64,000 nt of DNA, taken from Terriglobia bacterium. GTDB taxonomy: Bacteria > Acidobacteriota > Terriglobia > Bryobacterales > Bryobacteraceae. Below the pieces are notes generated by a model, which was not told the DNA's origin, ran no database searches, and was given only the letters and a program-made list of their open reading frames with translations. Position numbers and translations under genes: made by a program. Below, in pieces: positions 59,626 to 64,000 of the stretch (positions within the stretch are counted from its first letter, which is position 1; each line of letters begins with the position of its first letter). The stretch is taken from the NCBI GenBank assembly GCA_025363475.1, contig JANYDS010000076.1, positions 1-64,000 of the forward strand. The letters are read 5' to 3'.

Positions 59626-59666
59626 AGGGCGGACGCCCCGTCCGCATCCGGTCCCTGACCGGATGC
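59626..59666. repeat. REP-like double hairpin, copy 2
   Basis: CGGACG-(ccc)-CGTCCG at 59630-59644 and GCATCCGGTC-(cct)-GACCGGATGC at 59644-59666. Compared with copy 1 the outer stem changes from A-T to G-C/C-G pairs on both sides, a compensating change that keeps pairing. It lies between two convergent genes, so it may also act as a transcription terminator for both. Confidence 0.8.
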
Positions 59667-59677
59667 CCGCGTGACGC

Positions 59678-60421
59678 TCAGCGCGAACTCATAAACCACT
59701 TCATAGCTTCCGCCGCCACATCCGGCGGCAGCGTATGCTTACCGGCAAACTCGCGAAAAGTAACTTTGTAGCCTTCCCGTTTCAAAGCAGGAACAATCAT
59801 CCGGCTGCACTGGTCAATCGGCAAAACCTGGTCTTCAGTTCCGTGTGAAATATAGACGGGCGGCTTGCCCCACCGTTCGTCACGCAACACAAATCCGGGC
59901 GAGAATCCGAATACCGCGCTGAAGAAATCGCCATTCGAAAGTCCAATCGAAAGCGCGCACGACGCCCCGTCGGAAAAGCCCGCCATCGCAACCCGCGCCC
60001 CATCCACCGGATACAGCGAGAACGCGCGCAGCATCGCCTGATTGATGAAAACCGCGTCCGTACCCCACTGGTCAGTGATCGCGTCCCAGGTCGTGCCCGC
60101 TGAGGCCGGTGCCAGCAGCAGGAAACCATGTTCATCGGCCAGTGTGCGCAGCAAGTCAATGCCGCGCTCCGGTCCGCGCGTTGCCCCGTGCAAAGACACA
60201 ATCAACGGAGCTTTGGTAAATTTCGCAGCCGCCTCGGGAACATAAAACAGGGCATCCCGTTCGCCGCGCAGACCCAGGGAATGCAGCCCTGGTTTGGCAA
60301 TTTCACCAGGCGTACCCGGGCGCGCGTTCAGTCTGTAAATTGCATTGCGGACCTGCGCCTGACCGGTCACTCCCAGCGCCAGTGCCGCCGCTGCGGCAAA
60401 TTCCCTTCGAGTCGGTTTCAT
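59678..60421 (-). CDS. Exported alpha/beta-hydrolase (esterase/phospholipase type)
   Basis: A 247-residue protein with a twin-arginine-like start (KPTRREFAAAAALALGV), nucleophile motif GFSDGASCAL, and later SHGTEDQVLPIDQCS with Asp and REFAGKHTLP with His as the rest of the triad. It resembles the phospholipase/carboxylesterase and dienelactone hydrolase group. It is read leftwards, divergent from the YdcF-family gene with a gap of 34 bases. Confidence 0.82.
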   Translation of the reverse strand: MKPTRREFAAAAALALGVTGQAQVRNAIYRLNARPGTPGEIAKPGLHSLGLRGERDALFYVPEAAAKFTKAPLIVSLHGATRGPERGIDLLRTLADEHGFLLLAPASAGTTWDAITDQWGTDAVFINQAMLRAFSLYPVDGARVAMAGFSDGASCALSIGLSNGDFFSAVFGFSPGFVLRDERWGKPPVYISHGTEDQVLPIDQCSRMIVPALKREGYKVTFREFAGKHTLPPDVAAEAMKWFMSSR

Positions 60422-60455
60422 TGCACCCTCACCTTTGATGTTCTAACCTGGACGT

Positions 60456-61715
60456 GTGAAGCTTGTCCAACTCTTTCTGTTTTGCGTTGTTTCTGCGTGG
60501 GTCTCTGCATGGGCCCCTGCGTGGGCCTTTCAGGCGGCCAAACCGCTCGAAATCGCCAATCCCGTGCAGGACAAGAATTTCTATCTGCTCTCAGCCATCG
60601 AACGAGCGCCTGCCGCGCGAGAGGCCTTCAAAACCAGCGCTATTCTCGCGCGAATTGCCGCAGAGCGACTGGCCGCTCTCGATCACGCAGTCACATCCTG
60701 CAAAGCCGATAACGAATGCAATGCCGCTGCGTTCCAGTGGACTGAGGTACAGATTGACGAGGCAGGGAAGGCCTTGGCAGACCTGTACCGGACCTCACCC
60801 CCCTTGCATGCCCTCACCGATAACCAGCTCCGTGGCAGCGGCATGTACGTTCGCTACCAGGCCCTGACTGGCGCGCAACTCCTCGAACGCGCCTGGGCCG
60901 ACTGCCTTCGTGGCATCAATCACATAATCGATGTCTATGGCCTGGGCAAACCGCCACGCTACCCCGAGATCGATTCCATTACGTACGACCCTAAATCGCC
61001 AGCCTGGCGCAACCACCTTGAGTACCTCACCCAAATCATGCAAGAGGACCACGCACGCCTCGACCTCGCCTTTTCTTCCTCCCTCCGCTTTGCGCTGGCA
61101 GCCATGAACCTCAATAACCGGGACGAGGCCGGCCGCTTGGAACCCATGGAAAACGGCGAAAATGCCGCGGCATTCCGGCGCGCCAAAACGCTCGACTGGG
61201 CGCGTTATCCTTACACGGCAATCGTCGTGCCTGGTTCCGGCAACGAACTGACGGGAATTGCTCTGTCCCTCGGCGGCAAGCTGCGGGATGAGATTGCGGT
61301 AAAGCGTTTCCGCGAAGGCAAAGCGCCGTTCATTCTGGTTTCAGGAGGCTACGTCCATCCCAGTCAGACTCCTTACGCTGAGGCGCTGGAAATGAAGCGG
61401 GAATTGATGACGCGCTTCGGTGTGGCGGAAGACGCCATCATCGTCGATCCGCACGCGCGCCACACCACCACCAACATGCGCAACGCCGCGCGGCTTATGT
61501 ATCGTTATGGGCTGCCGTTTGATCGCAAAGCGCTGGTCACCTCGGACCCCAGCCAGAGCACATATATTGAAGGCGCGGTCTTCGCCAAACGCTGCCTGGA
61601 TGAACTCGGTTACGTGCCTTACAAAATTGTGGGCCGGACGTCGATCTTCGACCTCGAATTCATTCCTGCAATAGAATCCCTGCAGGCCGATCCGCGCGAA
61701 CCCCTGGACCCGTAA
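60456..61715 (+). CDS. YdcF/DUF218-family protein
   Basis: A 419-residue protein with a signal peptide (LVQLFLFCVVSAWVSAWAPAWA) and a helical region of about 220 residues. The DUF218 core then follows: TAIVVPGSGNELTGI, FILVSGGYVHPSQTPYAEA and DPHARHTTTNMRNAARLM. The core resembles nucleotide-binding Rossmann-like proteins such as SanA and ElyC, which affect the cell envelope. The long N-terminal half is unusual for the family. GTG start at 60456. Confidence 0.75.
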   Translation: MKLVQLFLFCVVSAWVSAWAPAWAFQAAKPLEIANPVQDKNFYLLSAIERAPAAREAFKTSAILARIAAERLAALDHAVTSCKADNECNAAAFQWTEVQIDEAGKALADLYRTSPPLHALTDNQLRGSGMYVRYQALTGAQLLERAWADCLRGINHIIDVYGLGKPPRYPEIDSITYDPKSPAWRNHLEYLTQIMQEDHARLDLAFSSSLRFALAAMNLNNRDEAGRLEPMENGENAAAFRRAKTLDWARYPYTAIVVPGSGNELTGIALSLGGKLRDEIAVKRFREGKAPFILVSGGYVHPSQTPYAEALEMKRELMTRFGVAEDAIIVDPHARHTTTNMRNAARLMYRYGLPFDRKALVTSDPSQSTYIEGAVFAKRCLDELGYVPYKIVGRTSIFDLEFIPAIESLQADPREPLDP

Positions 61716-61732
61716 ACCGCTATGATCAATCA

Positions 61733-62246
61733 ATGGATGCCCAACCGGAACTGGCCCTGCTGGCCAGGGTTCTCAACGAACATGGTCTCGAAGCCATTCT
61801 GATTGGAAACATGGCGGCGGCGCTTCACGGCGCTCCTGTCTCGACCATTGACATCGATTTTTTTTCGCAAGACTCCCCGGAATATGCAGAAACTCAAACT
61901 GGTGGCTGCTGCGCTGGAAGCGGTCATCCTGCGCCCTTACTATCCGGTGTCAGCGCTTTTTCGGGTGCACCGCGAAAGCGATGGGCTTCAGATCAATTTC
62001 ATGGGCCAGATTGACGGCGTGAACTCGTACGAGGGAGTCCGCGACCGGGCTGATTCCTATGACATCGCAGGGCAAAAGTTGCTTGCAGCGTGTCTCGATG
62101 ACATCATCCGGAGCAAGCGTGCCGCTGGCCGCAGCAAGGATCTCGCGGTAATTGATACCCTTGAGAAGACACGCGATGAAGAAGCAAATGCCAGAGAAAC
62201 CGGAAAGCCGGGCGTCAAAAAATATAAGCCAGGCCCTGAAACGTGA
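61733..62246 (+). pseudogene. DUF6036-like nucleotidyltransferase, frameshifted at T8
   Basis: From ATG 61733 the reading gives ELALLARVLNEHGLEAILIG and the nucleotidyltransferase motif STIDIDFF. It then shifts at a run of eight T (61858-61865). The next frame continues RKTPRNMQKLKLVAAALEAV, INFMGQIDGVNSYE and AAGRSKDLAVIDTLEK, in the family order. With seven T the two parts would join exactly. The present form would give a 93-residue truncated product. It may be a real mutation, a phase-variable site or a sequencing error. Confidence 0.75.
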
Positions 62247-62355
62247 GTCCGACCGCGCTCTGATTGACCTGATTCGCTTCCGGCTCTCGCTGCCGCCGGA
62301 AAAACGGCTGAATTGCCTGCGCCGCAAGATCGGGCTCCGCGCCACCTGTCTCTAA
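62176..62355 (+). CDS. Small basic protein paired with the nucleotidyltransferase
   Basis: A 59-residue protein from ATG 62176 overlaps the end of the nucleotidyltransferase frame. It contains SRASKNISQALKRESDRALIDLIRFRLSLPPEKR and RRKIGLRATCL. Small proteins with this ending commonly follow DUF6036-type genes as I recall. The pair could be a toxin-antitoxin-like module. The function is unknown. Confidence 0.55.
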   Translation: MKKQMPEKPESRASKNISQALKRESDRALIDLIRFRLSLPPEKRLNCLRRKIGLRATCL

Positions 62356-62366
62356 TTCAAGCCCGA

Positions 62367-63425
62367 CTAAGGCGTGGTTCCCACCAGCACCGGCGAACAC
62401 GCCTCACCCGCCAGATTTGCCGGAGCCGCCTGACGCTTCTTGCCCCCCAGCGCCGCCCGCACAATCTGCGCAATCGGCTGCGGCTGATCATGCTGCACAT
62501 AATGGCTGCCGCAAGGCGCAAGCCAAAACTCTGAGTTGACCGCGCGCGGCTGCAAATATTTCCCCCAAACATACTCCGCAACCCGAACCGGCGAAACCAT
62601 ATCGTGAACGCCCCAGATCAGCGTCACAGGAACCGAACTCCGCGACAGACTTTCCAGAAACGAAACCTCAAACTGAGCACGTTCGTTCAGGTACTTGATC
62701 GTTTCCGGCAGCACCTGCACGCCATTCTGATGAGCGAAGTTCGCCGCCAGACCTTTCACCTCCGGGTCGTCAGCCTTCAATGCAGGAGTGTAAGTGGTCA
62801 TCCCCATGCCACCTGCCAGCAAAGCCGGAGTCATATTCTTCACCGCCGCCGCGCTCGTCGCCGGGTTCAGCGTACGCTTCTGAAAATCAGTAAGATTCGC
62901 CAGCGGCAGGTACATATTGCCATTCGTCAGAAACAAATGCGTGATACGAAACGGATCAGATGCAGCTGACAACTGAATCAGGTTCAGCGCCACGCTGTCA
63001 CCCCGGTCATGCGAATACAGCGCAAACTCCTTGAACTTCGCCACGCTGGTTAAAAAATAACGCGCCAGTTCCGCATCGTCCTTCAACGTGTATTTGTAAC
63101 CATCCACTGGCTTGTCCGAAAAGCCATAACCCGGAAAATCCAAAGTACAAATGCGGAAGTCGCCACCCAGTTCTGCAATGAGTTGCCGGTAATCGAAACT
63201 GCTGGTGGGAAAGCCATGCACCAGCAGCAGTGACGGTTTCGCCGTATCACCGCTGCACCGGTAAAAAATCTGCAGCTGTCTCGCGCCATTTCCAGCCGAT
63301 GCCTGCCACGTAAAATACTGGCCGCCCGATTTCCACGCCTCGCCCAGCTCCGGACCCTGCGCAAAGAGCCTGCTGTAAAACGTAACCGCAAGCGCGAAAG
63401 AACCGAGTCGACGGGAAAAGACCAT
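62367..63425 (-). CDS. Alpha/beta-hydrolase, epoxide-hydrolase/dehalogenase type
   Basis: A 352-residue protein with a signal-like N-terminus (RLGSFALAVTFYSRLFA), oxyanion motif VHGFPTSSFDY and nucleophile motif YSHDRGDSVAL, where Asp replaces the usual Ser. That Asp is typical of epoxide hydrolases and haloalkane dehalogenases. The acid lies in LIWGVHDMVSP and the base His in CGSHYVQHDQP. The substrate cannot be inferred. It is convergent with the small gene on its left. Confidence 0.85.
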   Translation of the reverse strand: MVFSRRLGSFALAVTFYSRLFAQGPELGEAWKSGGQYFTWQASAGNGARQLQIFYRCSGDTAKPSLLLVHGFPTSSFDYRQLIAELGGDFRICTLDFPGYGFSDKPVDGYKYTLKDDAELARYFLTSVAKFKEFALYSHDRGDSVALNLIQLSAASDPFRITHLFLTNGNMYLPLANLTDFQKRTLNPATSAAAVKNMTPALLAGGMGMTTYTPALKADDPEVKGLAANFAHQNGVQVLPETIKYLNERAQFEVSFLESLSRSSVPVTLIWGVHDMVSPVRVAEYVWGKYLQPRAVNSEFWLAPCGSHYVQHDQPQPIAQIVRAALGGKKRQAAPANLAGEACSPVLVGTTP

Positions 63426-63469
63426 CTGACCAGTCTAAGACACCACGAATAGCATAAACTCTGAAGCAA

Positions 63470-64000
63470 GTGCCCTTCGTCCGCTCGCTCGTATTAACCG
63501 CCTTCTGCGTGGTCTCGCTGCTCGGCAAGACCTGGCAGGTGGATGGCATCGTGGTCGCAATCGACCCTGCTTCGAAAAGCATCCTCGTTTCGCACCGCCC
63601 CATCGGCAAATACATGCCAGCCATGGCCATGCCCTTTCGTGTTGAAGACGGCCGGCAATTGCAGGGACTCCATCCCGGAGTCCGCGTCGAATTCGAGCTC
63701 GTCGTCAATAAAGACAGCTCGTTCGCGCGCAACATTCGCAAATTCGCCGGTCCGGATACGCCGCTCACGCAGCCCAAAGAACAACTCCAGCCGGGAGCCG
63801 CACTCTCTGACTTTCACCTCATTGATGAACAAAATCACGCCGTAACCCTAAGCGGCCTGCACGGCAAAGTTCTGGTCATTGATTTCATCTACACCCGCTG
63901 CCCGCTCCCCGACGTCTGCCCGAGACTCTCCGCCAGCTTCGCCGCAATCCAAAGACATTTCAAAGATCGGCCAGACAAAGACCTGGCCCTGCTCACCATC
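63470..64000 (+). CDS. Sco/SenC-like protein with CusF-like N-terminal domain (partial)
   Basis: From GTG 63470: a signal sequence (VRSLVLTAFCVVSLLG), then a small domain of about 60 residues (VDGIVVAIDPASKSILVSHRP, MPAMAMPFRV) that fits CusF-like copper-binding domains. The thioredoxin-like Sco domain begins at PGAALSDFHLIDEQ and has RCPLPDVCPRLS, a CX5C variant of the copper-binding cysteine pair. It would take part in copper delivery to cytochrome oxidase or in redox defence. The last part, including the copper-binding His, lies beyond the window edge. Confidence 0.8.
   Translation, partial: MPFVRSLVLTAFCVVSLLGKTWQVDGIVVAIDPASKSILVSHRPIGKYMPAMAMPFRVEDGRQLQGLHPGVRVEFELVVNKDSSFARNIRKFAGPDTPLTQPKEQLQPGAALSDFHLIDEQNHAVTLSGLHGKVLVIDFIYTRCPLPDVCPRLSASFAAIQRHFKDRPDKDLALLTI

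Noticed and set aside
1-64000. tRNA, rRNA and riboswitch genes
   Set aside because: I read for TTCGAATC-type T-loops and rRNA landmarks on both strands and saw none. A covariance-model search would be needed to exclude them fully.

Overview
The window is one contiguous piece of a bacterial chromosome, moderately GC-rich. It most likely comes from an Acidobacteriota genome of the Bryobacter/Solibacter type. That placement is inferred from the gene style: a 1.1-kilo-residue TonB receptor with an N-terminal carboxypeptidase-regulatory-like domain, a BACON-type beta-sandwich protein, a PEP-CTERM remnant, SpoIIE-type phosphatases, a secreted M2 peptidase and an RNase E/G with a huge disordered insert. 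I see no tRNA, rRNA or CRISPR array.

Left end (1-4 kb): a junkyard of mobile and phage remnants. It holds a frameshifted ISAzo13-like transposase end, a beta-sandwich protein broken on both sides, the nuclease half of a first terminase, and two ordinary cellular genes (YkgJ-type Cys-cluster protein, NHL propeller protein).

Phage-derived cassette (4.0-17.8 kb): a colinear, intact set of virion genes. In order: putative small terminase, large terminase, portal, scaffold-like, P22-like coat, connector/neck genes, tail tube, a tail-assembly chaperone pair joined by a canonical A AAA AAC -1 frameshift signal, a very short tape measure, two tandem distal-tail-like paralogues, and a 1300-residue tail-tip protein whose N-terminus carries a four-cysteine motif like that of lambda gpL. 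There is no integrase, repressor, replication or lysis gene, and the last gene stops 12 bp before a Wzt-type ABC ATPase. This looks like a gene-transfer-agent-like or domesticated particle, or a degraded prophage. It is the main point of interest.

Housekeeping block (17.8-32.5 kb): Wzt-like ATPase, YggU, an M24 peptidase, family-5 uracil-DNA glycosylase, a single-domain penicillin-binding protein, the tesA/ybbA-ybbP divergent block (known from E. coli), a cupin, a VOC protein, a WYL regulator and mreB-mreC-mreD.

Regulatory and envelope block (32.5-53 kb): a four-gene partner-switching operon (two SpoIIE phosphatases, an anti-sigma-type kinase, a STAS antagonist), then acyltransferase, FUSC transporter, BNR-type protein and TonB receptor facing a divergent membrane regulator. 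After these come Uma2, an RNase E/G with a long leader, rodA and mrdA.

Right end (53-64 kb): M2 peptidase, a decayed REP-associated tyrosine transposase with two REP-like double hairpins, a glucosaminidase-like protein, rpsA with a consensus promoter, an IHF/HU gene, HIT protein, glycerol facilitator, two hydrolases, a YdcF-family protein, a frameshifted nucleotidyltransferase with a small partner gene, and a Sco-like protein cut by the window edge.
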